The position numbers and the translations under genes are program-made. The notes beneath the pieces were generated by a model that was not told the origin of the DNA, made no database searches, and saw nothing but the letters and a program-made list of their open reading frames with translations. From Plecoglossus altivelis (Eukaryota > Chordata > Actinopteri > Osmeriformes > Plecoglossidae), in NCBI GenBank assembly GCA_036571765.1, contig BROE01000001.1, forward strand, positions 5,682,158 to 5,746,157: a stretch of DNA of 64,000 bases. The letters run 5' to 3'. Of this stretch, positions 40,701 through 52,887 are shown piece by piece; the stretch's first letter is position 1, and each line of letters begins with the position of its first letter.

Positions 40701-41064
40701 GCGTGCGTGATCTTGAAGTGTGACGGTGCCAATGTTAGTGTCTTACAAACACTTTGTGGCATTAGTATGCGCTGCAAATGTGGTACATTTGTGTCAGAGT
40801 GTTCTCATTCCACTAAACAAAGAAGTTGAAATGTGTTGTGTATATTGACTGTGCATCTTGTTGGCGCATGGGAAAATGAACTCCTTATCAGGGCAAAATG
40901 GCTGCTAAGACCCAACTCAACGACATTGATTTTAATCTCCACAAATAACTGTATGCTTTAAAGTTTGAGCGGTGACAACCCTGCGAACTTGTTACAGAAA
41001 TATGGGGAAACTCTAAAGCATTGCGCGGTGCGCATATGTGTACGTGTGCGTCGGTGTGCATCTG

Positions 41065-41135
<71 letters not shown>

Positions 41136-43523
41136 GAGCTGAATGAAGGACTTGCCTGTCTCGGCTGCGATCCCTCTTTCCCCTTTCTCTTCCCATGTTT
41201 GCTGGAGGGAATAAGAGAAAGAACAATGTCAGGATGTCAAGTCTCTCCCCCCAGTGGTCAAAGGGATGTACTGCTGCCTCGCGGCCACCCAACAGAACCA
41301 TCACTCTGCCGTCAGACACAAGCCCTGGGCCCTAGACTCTGCTCCGCTACATCTGACAAGGAAGACATTAGTAAGGCTCAACCGGGTAGCAGAAATGCAA
41401 CAAAGCTACAGTAGATCCGATACAGCATCCATCGAGTTCATGCTAATCTCTCACAGTGTTGAACGAATGGGTCTAGGCTCTGGACATGACATCCCCACCT
41501 CCACGTGCCACCGAGTGCCAGCTAAGCCACGCACGTGTCCAGCCCTGGGATGGGCTCGGGCTTCAGGCTCAGCAGGCAAGGCAGCGGGCACTGCAGCGGG
41601 CAGAGCAGTGGGCACAGCCCTGGGGGGAACAGGCCTGGGGGGCACTGGCACCAGCAGGGCACTGACCTGACGCTGAGGTTGAAGACCCTACGCGCCACCA
41701 GGAACCTCATGAGGTAGTAGATGACCACGATGAGCACCAGCAGGCCCAGCACGGCTCCGATAATGGCGCCCGTGATCACTCCCGCTTGGATGGGCACTGG
41801 TGTGTGGGAGGGGGGGGGGGGGGGGGGGGGGGTCAAAAGAGGGGAGGAGAAAGTGTGGGTCAAGACGGAGGGATCGGACATGGGAAAAGAGAAGAAGAAG
41901 TAGGAAAGAAGGAACAATCCCAGAGAGAGAAGAAGGCCAAATGAGACACTAATAGTGAGGTACAAGGTGGGGGGGGGGGGGGGTATCTCCATGGTGCAAC
42001 AGGCCCACACAGAAGGCCAGACTGAGACACACTGGGAGCCCTCACCCTTCTCAAACACCAGCAGCCGGACGCTGGAGGGTCGACCCACTATGTCGGGCGG
42101 GTTCTTGGCGTCGCAGGTGAACGTTCCGTTGTCACTGAAGTCCAGGTTCTTGATCAGGATGGAACCGTCACGGCGAGCTGGGTTCCCCACAAACTCCAGC
42201 CGGTCCCTGAAAGGGCCCTTGTTGTCCAGGTAGGCCACCCCGCCCGTGTAGTGAAACACCTGGGAAAGCACAGCCAGAACTTCACCTCGTGTGCTCCATG
42301 AGTAGCCCATCTCCTTACTTCTTCAACCATTTACTGCTATCACTTGTTCCATCAGTCAGTGGAGGATTTGAAATCATAGAGAAAATGTTAGCTCTTTTTA
42401 CATTACCCACACTTTGGAATCCATGTGAGGGAGCTGAAAAGTGTGCGCTTCAAAGGAAAAGTGGGGAGTATTAAGGGTACATTTTCGGCTAACTGGTTCA
42501 TTCTACCGCTGTCTATTACTCCACTTTTAGGTATGTTCAATTAGGAGACCTGGTCGAAATGCCAATTCAGTTCGGGCTTCGACTCAATCTACAGCCTGAA
42601 AACCTCTTCATAATGTCCATTGTTACATTTGTTGTGGTCAAATGAGGACTGACGGTCATTATCTCAACCTGAATATCTCTGTCGAAGAAGAAAGAAGGAC
42701 CGCGGGAAGATGGAGGGTGAGAGTGTAATCTGGTTTCAAAGAGAGCGAGGAGGACGGAGGTGGACAGAAGCGATGGAGGTGAGGAGAGGAGATAATGAGA
42801 GTGGAGGAGAGGGACGAGGAGAGGGGTGGGGATTAAGGGGACCGAGACGAGCAAGGGACAGCGTGGAGGGAGAGATAGTGAGATGGAGAGATGGAACGAT
42901 AAGGGGAGGGAGTGGAATGAGAGTGCAGGGGGAGGGGTGGGACGAGGTGAAGGAAAGGCAGATGAGAGACGAATGTGTGTGGGTGTGTGTGTGTGGGGGG
43001 GGGTGTATGTGTGTGGGTGTATGTGTGTGTGTGTGTGTGTAAGTGTGTGTGTGTGGGTGTGTGTGAGTGTGGGTGGGTGTGTGTGTGAGTGTGTGTGAGT
43101 GTGAGTGTGGGTGTGGGTGTGGGTGTGTGCGTGGGTGCGTGTCTGGGTGTGTGTGGGTTCGAAAGCGTGAAAGTATGCTTGAGTGTGCTGACGGGTGTGG
43201 GCATGCGTGCATACCTTTACTCACTCGCATGGCTGTGTGTGTGTGTGTATATGTGTGTGTGCATGTGTGTGTGTGCGTGTGTGTGAGTGTGAGTTTGCGT
43301 GTGTGTATTACAGAGATGCTGTCCCGGGACCCATCAGCTCTGTAGCTCCAGGAGAAGGTGACGTCATCGGAGGTCCACTGCCAGGAGAAGAAGGAGCAGG
43401 ACAGCCGGATGTCTGAGCCCACTAGGGCGTGGCGCTCCCAGCCTGTGTAGATGGTGATGGACTGGGATGGCTGGGGCCCTGGATAGGGGGGGGGGGGTGA
43501 ATATGTTGATTATAGATACATAG

Positions 43524-43559
<36 letters not shown>

Positions 43560-44763
43560 GCACTGCTAGTCTGTCCACATTTCAGTTTATTGGGGACAGG
43601 TTCAAATACTGGAACACAGGTGTGTGGTATAGATGGAGATTTGAACAGACATGGGCAGGCAGAGCCAGTTGACTTTTTTTTGACTAGTGGTAGGAGGCGT
43701 GAAACACTCTAATAATAAAGAGGAAAGTGCCTCGCATCGCGCTTGATCCAGAAAATCTGGCCCATGTAGCATTACTTCCATAACCTCACTTCACTCACGG
43801 ACACGTTCCCAGTGAAAGCATGACTGGATGCCTGTTATACATCCAAAGCGCGGCACAAACTTGCATTTGGCTTCGGTTACACCAGTTTCTCGGAAGGAAT
43901 TGCAGGCCCATAGGCATACACACACACGCGCGCGCACACGCGCGTTTCCTTCTCAGACACACACATTGTCGACCACAAACGATACAATCATCCACATATA
44001 CGGACATTCTAAAAATACATGCTATTGGTCCAGTTTACGATGGACTGTAACAAGGATTGGAATCGCTCCCGAAAAAATGCAAACAACTGAAAACTCCACA
44101 CCATTAAACACACAGCAACTTTGCTCTCTGTATTAATTAACCAGTGTCATCCATATGCTCTGAGTTTGAATAATATTCTGGTAAAATATGTGGAATAGCT
44201 TAACAGCATGGCTTACAACATATCCATTAGTGAAACATAGTCTTATAGTCTTTGTAACAGAAAGCCTAACCAAAGCAAAGAACATTTCTACAAACGATGC
44301 TATCATGAAAGAAGAAATCGATCTTTCTTGAAGCGTTTTTGCTTCAACATTCATCCCAAGTCTCACAACTCCCATCCAGATAACTAAGATATTTCCGCGG
44401 TGTTGACACCAGTTACAACAAAACTGTTAGAACGACACGCTTCTAGGCATGTACGATGTGCTGCACCTATTATACATACATTACATCGAATGGATTAGAT
44501 TATGTAAATGTCAACACTAATCATTTTCTGTTGTATTCTTTGACTGTTCACCTACTCACCTTCTTACATAGCTCAAACTAGAGGTTTTCCCTACACTTTC
44601 TGACACCTGAACACACACCTCACGCTCCACTTCCAGGAGCTTCATGTAGTCTAGAGTCTAGAAAGGGCTGAACACTGAAGACATAAAGAGCCCTGGTGTC
44701 GGTGGTTTTCCCCTTACCTATCCCCAGGAACAAGACCAACGCTAGCGCCAGAAAGGTGAGCAT
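34728..44763 (-). CDS. mpz: Myelin protein zero (P0), one cytoplasmic exon not located
   Basis: Exons found, in transcript order: 44763-44718 (signal peptide MLTFLALALVLFLGIG), 43478-43312 (167 nt), 42259-42046 (214 nt), 41796-41667 (130 nt) and 34814-34728 (last, TAG at 34730-34728). P0 is the main adhesion protein of peripheral myelin, and in fish also of central myelin; it holds membrane wraps together through its Ig domain. The V-type Ig domain shows Cys43 and Cys120, and the family signature DNGTFTCDAKNPPDIVG with an N-glycosylation site at Asn115. One transmembrane helix (VITGAIIGAVLGLLVLIVV) and a basic tail ending ESRKDKK, identical to the mammalian C-terminus, follow. Exon 4 ends in phase 2 and the last exon starts in phase 0, so a further exon of length 3n+1 is required between 41667 and 34814. 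I could not find it; a disturbed region (36.2-39.9 kb) lies there. MPZL-type paralogues fit less well. Confidence 0.92.
36220..36745. repeat. Purine minisatellite and GGGA repeats in the large mpz intron
   Basis: Units of about 50 bp built from GATGGTGAGGGGGAGAGGG and GGGAGGGGAGGAGAGGAA at 36220-36450, then GGGA/GGAGG repeats at 36645-36745. A poorer copy of the same order of motifs reappears at about 37330-38270. Confidence 0.8.
36800..37110 (+). repeat. Left arm of an inverted duplication
   Basis: The segment from about 36800 to 37110 is the reverse complement of 39290-39625. The match covers about 190 bp of unique sequence (for example TTGCAGCACACAATGCC against GGCATTGTGTGCTGCAA) plus the flanking TCTAACCCCACC repeat. 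The arms are about 2.2 kb apart. Confidence 0.9.
37330..38275 (+). repeat. Degraded direct copy of 36220-36745
   Basis: A landmark of about 30 bp including GACAGCTAGTTCTCATGG occurs at 36480 and again at 37968, in the same orientation. Flanking purine repeats and the following stretch (GACAGGACCAGATAAGG against GACGGGACCAAGCTACG) match only with many small insertions, deletions and substitutions. Confidence 0.7.
38870..39420. repeat. GGGGTTAGAGAGGGGTG minisatellite
   Basis: Imperfect tandem array of about 15-30 bp units of the form GAGAGGGGTGGGGTTAGA. The complementary array (TCTAACCCCACC) lies at 37015-37135, as part of the inverted duplication. Confidence 0.85.
39290..39625 (-). repeat. 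Right arm of the inverted duplication
   Basis: Inverted partner of 36800-37110. The unique part contains no mpz-like coding sequence. Both arms carry the same short open frame ending ASQQPEGIVCCN, which is a consequence of the duplication and not support for a gene. A GAGA/GAGTGAGAGAATGAGAG purine repeat follows at 39630-39900. Confidence 0.9.
41056..41130. repeat. (GT)n microsatellite in the large mpz intron
   Basis: Near-perfect GT run of about 70 bp. Confidence 0.95.
42975..43310. repeat. GT/GTGGGT minisatellite in mpz intron 2
   Basis: About 330 bp dominated by GTGTGT with GTGGGTGT and GTGAGTGT variants, ending right at the donor of exon 43478-43312. Confidence 0.9.
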
Positions 44764-44951
44764 GGCTTCAGCCTCTGTGACTTCCTGCGGCGATGCTGGT
44801 CGGAGGACGGGCCGTCCAGGTGTCCCACTCTGGACGGAGAGCGAGAGAGGTGAGGTGAGGAACGAGAGAGAGAGAGAGAAAGCAGGGTGAAGGGTGCCAG
44901 TGCAGAGGGCTTCAAAACAAGGGACAACCACAGGAGCCCACAGAAGCCTGG

Positions 44952-44957
44952 TTTATA
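44952..44957 (-). promoter_or_regulatory. Probable TATA box of mpz
   Basis: The minus strand reads GGGTATAAACC, 189 bp before the mpz start codon, which would place transcription start near 44925 and give a 5' UTR of about 160 nt. Mammalian P0 genes also have a TATA-type promoter. Function is inferred from position. Confidence 0.5.
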
Positions 44958-45784
44958 CCCAACCACACCCCTCAACCCTAGGGCCCGGCCCTTTGTCTCT
45001 CTCTCTCTCTCTTGTTCTCTCTCTTGCTCTCTCTCTCTCTTGCTCTCTCTCTCTTGTTGTCTCCCTCCCTTGCTATCTCTTGATTTCTCTCTCAATCTCT
45101 CTTGCTCTCTCTTTTCCTCTCACTCTCTCTCCCTCTCTCACTCTTGCTCTCTCTCTCCCACACTCCATGCCATCGATGCATTTGGTTGCAGCAAACAAAA
45201 TGACATGAGATGGGGTAGGGGAGAAATTGAGAAACAAGATTCTAGAGTTATGTGATGAACCAATAAAAACCGTACAAAAGGTTTGCAGAAATAGCTGAAC
45301 AGATTCCACGGCTTTTATTTAATTTGAAACGTAATACATTTCACTTATCACATACGCAAGCTGTACTGTGGGTTTATTACACATGGGCAAATGTCTTTGA
45401 TTTGAAGGCATTCAGATCCTACTTGAAGTTGTATGTGATTACCGCCAGAGTGTGTGCCAATATTGCATAGGAGGGTTTGTGTTAGCGGGCAAGCGAGGTC
45501 AATGTATCTAACTTACTCCCTCCCTCCGTCACCTCATTTCTCCTCTCTCTGCACTTTCACTGTCTGGAAATAGGGATGGAAACAAAGCCTCAAGTCTTCC
45601 CTCTCTCTCTCTCTCTTTCTCTCTCTCTCTTTCTCTCTCTTTCCCTCCGTTTACCATCCCTCTGTTCAGATTCCAGCACTTGCTGACGTCTAGCGTGCCA
45701 AACAATGGAGGGAGAGAGGGACAGGGGGTGACTGGTGAGTCTCTGTCTCTCAATAGTGCTTTCTTCCTCTTTTCGTCCTCCCTC

Positions 45785-45818
<34 letters not shown>

Positions 45819-46781
45819 CCTCTCTCTCTCTGTCCCTTTCTCTCTCTCTCTCTCTCTCTCTCTAACCCTCGCTCTCTCACTCGTTCTTCCCCAGACAAAG
45901 AGGGATATTCTTCTGCCTCTGTCGTAGCACCCACTCTTCTGTATTCCTGTAAAGCAGAAAGCTACAAAAAGAGGGGGAGAGACGGCCTATATATAGATGG
46001 GTTGAGCTGAGGACGCTGGAACTCATAGATGTGGAAGCCAGGCTGCAGAAGAGACAGGGGGAGATGGGGGGCAGAAAGAGAGAGACGGATAGAGAGACAT
46101 AGAGAGAGAGGGAGCAGGAGAGAGAGGGGGGGGGGCGCACAGGAGAAGTGATCTAATACAGTATACACTTCATTGGAAGTAGAACCCCGCAATCCATCAT
46201 GCTGTCCTAGCCCATCAGCATGCATTTATTTACTCATTTACCCATGGCGACGTCTAATGTAGGTCAATCAAAAACAATATTACGTGCTGACATCCCTCTT
46301 GTAAATTTCATCTCTTCGAACAGCAAACCCACTTATGCCGGACTATATTTCCCTATGTATCACATCTCCCTGTTTAAAAAGTCAGTTTTTTAACCATATG
46401 TTTTTCAAACGACAGCAGGTCTAATATTGGCAGCCTGCATTCTGCAGCCAGACACAGAAACACATCACCATTATTGGCTGGGTTGAAAATCTCATCTAAC
46501 ATACTGATGGATCAATTCATCTAAACCACCATCTGCCAACCTGTTGCTGGCTTAGACGGTATCTTTGTCTCCCTCTGTGTCACACTATCTACATCTGTCC
46601 TCCTCTATGTTGGTACGGCTTTCTCTCCCTCCCTCTCTCTGCTCCCCTCCATCTCTGGATCTTCTTAATGATTAAAGGCAGCATTAAAAGCCTTGTGAAA
46701 CAGGGGCCCCATTATGCTTCTGGCAGGTGGGGAGGCAATGGCTAACTTCCAGTCCTTCCTCAGCTAGCAATGGCATAGCTG

Positions 46782-46827
<46 letters not shown>

Positions 46828-49800
46828 GGGGGGGTTGGCTGACGGCTAGAGCTGGGGCTGGGGCTGGCTGAGTGTTGGGGAGGTGGGTTCGGGTTGGAAG
46901 GGGGAACAGGGAGGGCTGGATGGTGGAGGGAATGAGGGCTTGGAGGTATTGTGAGATGGCTTGGGGGGGAGGACATGGGGAAGCTGGATGCTGGAGGTTG
47001 GGGAGGCTGCCTTGGCAGGCAGTCTGGAGCCTGCATAGAGACAAGCTCATTCAGCTGGTGAGACTGAAAACAGTGGGTGAAAGAGAATGTTTAGGGGGTA
47101 GTGATCTAAAGAAGAGAGGGAGAGAGAGACGGAGAGAAAGAGAGAGAAAGAGAGAGAGAGCGAAAGAGAGAAAGAGAGAGGTGAGGTCAAAGAACAAGCA
47201 CCAGCCAAATTCATCCAAGATTTTCAACATGATTCAGGCCTCAGACGAGCAAGACTGACGTTACATTAGGCAGGGAGCATGGTAACCCACGTCGGAAGAC
47301 TGAGGGAATGAAATTAGCCGTTGGAGATCTTAAACACGACTGAATAATCAGAACCTCCTGAGCTTAGGACTCAGCGGAATGAGACATCAAGATATATTAC
47401 ACATTACTGAATCATTTTAGTACCATCTCTACCGCCGCGCATATAAAAACGGCTTGGCTTCATTGGCAGTATGCAGAAGCATCCAGTGTGTGTGTGTGTG
47501 TGCGTGTGTGTGTGCATGAGCGTGTGCTAACAAGGCTAAGGATGTTGGGGCCAGGCCGGATCACAAGGCTTGCTGGCAGACTGAAGCATTCTAGCTAGTG
47601 TAATGTCTTGGTGAGTTGACAGTTCGGAGACCGTGACTCGGATTCCGGCTGCAGGCCTAAACACTCTCTCTGGCCACGAGTGGAGAAAGAACCGGAGAAC
47701 CAGGCCAACTCTCCTCAGGGTCATGAGACTAAACAGTCAAGGAAAGTGATCCTATTGAGCCAAGGAGAAGACAGCTTCTTAGGCCCCTCGGGGGGAGAGA
47801 GAAGAGGAGGATTCATCCTTGCAGGAGGATGCCAGTGACTGAGGGGGAGATGACAATTACCGTTGTGCTGGCCAATCAAGGACCCCTAACCGGCAAAGAT
47901 TGTCTCTCAAATTGGCACTGAGGGGGGTGGCTGACAAGTGCCAAAGCAACCACCCCCTCTCCCGCTCCCCACCTCCCTCGAATGCTTTAGTCAATGAGCC
48001 ATGAAAAACACTGGGTGAGAATTTCTAAAGTTTCTCCAGAGAATTAGAACCGGAAAATCTGGATTAGGGAATGACATTTGAATTCAGGAAAATTCTCAGA
48101 CAGTGTAGACAGCCTAGCGGGCTACAACAAAGAAATGAAGGTTCTGGAAAAAAAAAATAAACGTAGAACTTGGATACCTAGAACGCCATATAATACATCA
48201 AGTGCGTGGCTACCATAACTGGAGGCGAAGCGGTTAAAACACTTAGGGCACTAAATGACATCATCAAATCCTAAAAGGTTACTGGCCAACGCTCGGCGCT
48301 CCTGTTCAAGAAAACACAATTGATATTCGCTGTTGGTTCAACCAAGGACAATAGCAGGGTCTGTGGCCTCCAGCTCTCTCCCCTCGTGCCCTCGCATGGC
48401 CGAGATGTCACTGAGAGCACCGAACAAGGGACGGAGGGAGAGCGGGTGTGAGGGATAGAGGAGAGAAGGCGCAGGAGGAGAACAAACGCATTGTTCCGGG
48501 GTCAAGAAAGGGGCTATTGTGCACGAAACAGATAACCAGAGTGGGCGAAAAAGGGGAGAGGGAAGACAAAGGTGAAAACTGCAATTTGTCAAAGTACTTT
48601 TTGGGGGGGAACCATTTCGGGTGATGTATCACGTTATTTTTGGGAAGCTTAGCTCGCAGATAAGCAGTGGGGTTCTTGCTGTTTTAAAGACAGCCTGCTC
48701 AGTACGCCTATTTTAAATGCTGGCCTATGTTAAACACTTTAATTGCATTGGGTATTTTACCAGCACACATTGCTGAGGCTATTGTCTTCCGTTATTAGCG
48801 TATTCATTTGGCATATTCTCGTTCTAAGATTGCTTTTATTTTGTTTTGTACATGGCCCTACCTGAGCAAGAGAGGTTCGGTGCGACTCCCCGGTTTAAAG
48901 GTTAAACACATACGTGATTCAATAAACCTACGCTGCTTTTTAATTCCACGTTCCCGCGCTGTGAAAAGAGCTTGACATGTTTTACTTCCACATCATTAAT
49001 TCACCTCTGCTGCTTCAGTACATGTCAATAGAGCATACGGGCTGTGGGTTCACCCCCCCGGTGGCGGCAGAACAGAGCGAGGTTACGTTGCCTGAACTGC
49101 CTACTGCGGAGAGAGGAGGCAGTGGGAGAAGAGCGCGCCTCGTTGGGGATTGGGGGCACAGCGGTGGTTACTAACTACAGCCCTGCAGGCGTGTGATGTG
49201 GGCCAGCTGCCCTCCTCAGTAAACACCAACACACGAAGGGCACACACACTCAGTTGCATTCGAAAACAAAATAAGCCATCCATTGAAATGTCTAATTTGA
49301 GCCGTACAGTTTGCAGCAGTTAGCACCGAGGGACCTGCTTATTTACATTTCAATACTGTACACTATCTTCAAATAAACTGTAGGAACCGCGAGAAGAGGA
49401 ATAACAGCTTGGGAGAAAGAGAAAAACAAAAGTAAACAAAATGCCATTTAAACAGATGGAAAGGGCAAAGTTTTCTGAATGTCTATGGTCTAGCTGGCAC
49501 AATGAAGCTCTTCTGCTCCTCTCCATCGGACAACAGGCCACCAGCGCCGGGCACCAACCCACTCACTTTCACACACACGGAAATAACTGCCGCGCACACA
49601 ACGCACAATCTCTCACACATATGCTTACTCACAGAGACAACTACCACGCATACACCGAGGGAGGCGACGGCATGGAAAATAAACATCATGCAGACTTGCA
49701 TACTGATAAGCCCTCCATGGAAAAGGAGCATTCATTGTCAAATAACACTTCCAATGAAATGCCTGACAAGCCAATACTCTCAATCCAATCCAACATGTAT

Positions 49801-50598
49801 AACCTTGCCACATACACGCACAAAAAAATGTAGGCCCACGTCACTGCACACAGCCTCAACTGGAAGCCCGCTCACAAACACAAACCTCCCCAATCCTCTT
49901 TCCTCAGAATGGTAATGATAGGCTGTCCTTGACTCTCTCCAACCTGGCCTATCTTCACAAGCGGATTGATTCAGACTACAGTTAGTGGATTCCCGTCATG
50001 TAATGCGTGCTGGAAATGCAGTTCCTTTGTCCCGCTGTCTGAAAAACTGTCAGAAAGCTTTTTTCCATCCTGTAACATTCCAAGCGTCTCCTTGGTTCGT
50101 CCTCAGTCGACTGGACACGCCAAACTACACCATTACACACTTGACAGCAACGGCCGAGACGGATAACAAGTCTTTTACATAATATCGTATATATTTACAT
50201 TCCAAATTCTGTTATGTTTTTAGATGAACTGTGTTCATTAATATTCTTGTACAAATAAAAAAAATAACCTTGCACGAGAATCAATGGACACTATATATCG
50301 AGTTGTTATAAAAATTGGCAGAGCCTTTATTCATGGTATTCATCAAAACAATTAAAACTATGTACATCAATGACATTTGCAAAATCTTTCATTTCAAAGG
50401 TCACCGTTGGTATCGTGTACTGCCTCTCTACAAACATTCAAGTAATTAGACTAATGTTAGAACATAAACAGTTGCATATAAAGAGAGGCTGTGCTGTGAA
50501 TGGATCAACAGATAGGGCCTATCCAACGTCATTGGGGTCTGGGAATTCCTATTCCTTGGTCATCGTTGACAGGAAGTAACTGCTGATGGAAAGTGACA
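44958..50598. other. Spacer between mpz and lig1
   Basis: About 5.6 kb with no exon I can support on either strand. It should contain mpz upstream control DNA and the lig1 3' UTR; an AATAAA on the minus strand at 50331-50326 is about 270 bp past the lig1 stop. Simple repeats are CT-rich DNA at 44995-45150, CT at 45600-45650 and 45778-45862, and GA at 46060-46130. Others are GT at 46783-46824, GA at 47115-47180, and a short GT run near 47490. Confidence 0.6.
50326..50331 (-). terminator. Polyadenylation signal of lig1
   Basis: AATAAA on the minus strand about 270 bp beyond the lig1 stop codon. Assigned by position. Confidence 0.5.
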
Positions 50599-50732
50599 TC
50601 AGTAGTAGTCCTCAACTTCCTGTTTGTCTCCCTGGTTCTGAATCTGCTGCTGCTTCATGTACAGATCAGCAATCTGGACAAGAGGAGAGAGGAACATGTG
50701 AAAGGAACATGTGATTCCCCAGTGCCAGGAGA

Positions 50733-50796
<64 letters not shown>

Positions 50797-52829
50797 TTAG
50801 GGCAGGAACTCACCTGAGCTCCGGAGGTAGCATCTTCAGGCTTCTTGTCCTCCCTGACCCTAAGGAACCGCGGGAACCTCAGGGAGATGCCCTTCTCTGA
50901 GTCCACCTGAGGAACACGAGGACAGCAGCAGGTCAGACATGAGGGCAGCATCAGGTCAGACATGAGGACAGCATCAGGTCAGACATGAGGACAGCATCAG
51001 GTTAGACATGAGGACAGCATCAGGTCAGACATGAGGACAGCATCAGGTTAGACATGAGGGCAGCATCAGGTCAGACATGAGGACAGCATCAGGTTAGACA
51101 TGAGGACAGCATCAGGTCAGACATGAGGACAGCATCAGGTCAGACAGAGGACAGCATCAGGTCAGACATGAGGACAGCATCAGGCCAGACATGAGGACAG
51201 CATCAGGTCAGACAGAGGACAGCATCAGGTCAGACAGAGGACAGCATCAGGTCAGAGAGAGGACAGCATCAGGTCAGACAGAGGATAGCATCAGGTCAGA
51301 CAGAGGATAGCATCAGGTCAGACAGAGGATAGCATCAGGTCAGAAGACAGCATCAGGTCAGAGAGAGGACAGCATCAGGTCAGACATGAGGACAGCAGGT
51401 CAGACACGAGGACTTGTCTCGTTCTGCAGTTGTTAGTTGACTACACTAGAAAAGCTGTGTGCGGTTCAAGCCAACTGCTCTGCTCTCAGGGTGAATAAAA
51501 AGACCATGCTGACAAAGTAGTTAAATCGCACGCACAGCCTATTCTTCGGGGACAATTTAATGGGCTTGATTTACAACTTCAAATAAAATGTACGTTTTCG
51601 AGAATATGATCTTATGCTATCGTCTTAAATGAGCCCATTCATTAGGAGTTAGTCATACACACACACACAGTGACTCACCAACCCCATGCCAGCCTTGTAC
51701 ACCGGTGAGAGCGATAGGTCAGCACACTTCACCTCCCACACCTGGACAGCATCTAGCCACACGTCCGGCTCTGTCGATTGGTCCACGCGGTAATAGGGGC
51801 GCGGTTTGGGGAGTATGTGCTCCTGGGAAAGGGAACAAGGCGATTGGTCAAGCGCTTCAGGTGAGAACACGGCAGAGAGAGAGAGGATTCGGTGATCCAG
51901 ACCGTTCAGGCTTCTCAAAAAGAAACACGAGAAGCGTCAGAACCGTCTTTGTACCTTTAAGAATTTATGATGTTGCTCCAAATCTTCATCCTTGAAACCT
52001 GTCCCAATCTGACATGAAAAAGAGAGACGAAGAAAGAGATATAATTCCCCCATGGTTAGACGGGACTTTTATTGTGGCGGAACAGAATGACAGAGAATCG
52101 AGGCAGAATCCCCCTGTGCTAAAGAGCCTTTATCCTGTTTAGCCTAAAGCGCTGCGTCACCCTGTTAGACAGACGTGCAGACTGCTATAGAGATGAACAG
52201 TCGCGCCTCGCAAACACATACAGCCTCTCACCTACCTCAGCGTGGAACATAAGCCTGCTCACGTTCTCTCACACACACACACACACACACACACACGGTT
52301 TATTATACACGTCCACAACTATACTAACCATTTCCAATCATACGCATGCATGTGCACGCACACGCATCACAGTCTGTCAGAGCTAAAGCAACACCTCCAC
52401 CCAACCCCACCTCCAGACCTCCAAACCCCACCTTGCAGACGGACTGGAATTCTTCGTTGTCCTGGTCGTAGCAGGCCAGCAAGAAGCCTCCGTAGGAGCC
52501 GGCCCTCTTGCCCTTCCCCAGGTAGGCCCCCACCACACACAGGTCCACCGTGTCCCCCACCCCCTCCAGGTAGTCCTTCTTCAGCTAGTGGGGGAGGGAG
52601 GAGGGAGAGGCTGTGGGTATAGTGTGTATGTGTTGTATGTACTCAGGCTAGCCGCGCCTGTGGAAATGTGAATATGCACGTTGGCGAGTGTGTGGCTTGC
52701 GTTCAAGGTGTGTGTGTGTGTGTTCTGCATCACTGCACAGCTACCTTGAGCCAGTTGTGGGAGCGCTTGGCAATTTCATAGGTGGCATCTTTCTCCAGGG
52801 TCTTCACCATGAGTCCCTCACAGGAGTCT

Positions 52830-52887
<58 letters not shown>

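Noticed and set aside
41522..41666. Proline/alanine-rich extension after mpz exon 4
   Set aside because: It is intron read-through past a good donor (AG|gtcagtgc) into a short GC-rich repeat.
50915..51410. CRISPR-like direct repeats
   Set aside because: Units are contiguous with no unique spacers, in an intron of a vertebrate gene; it is a minisatellite.
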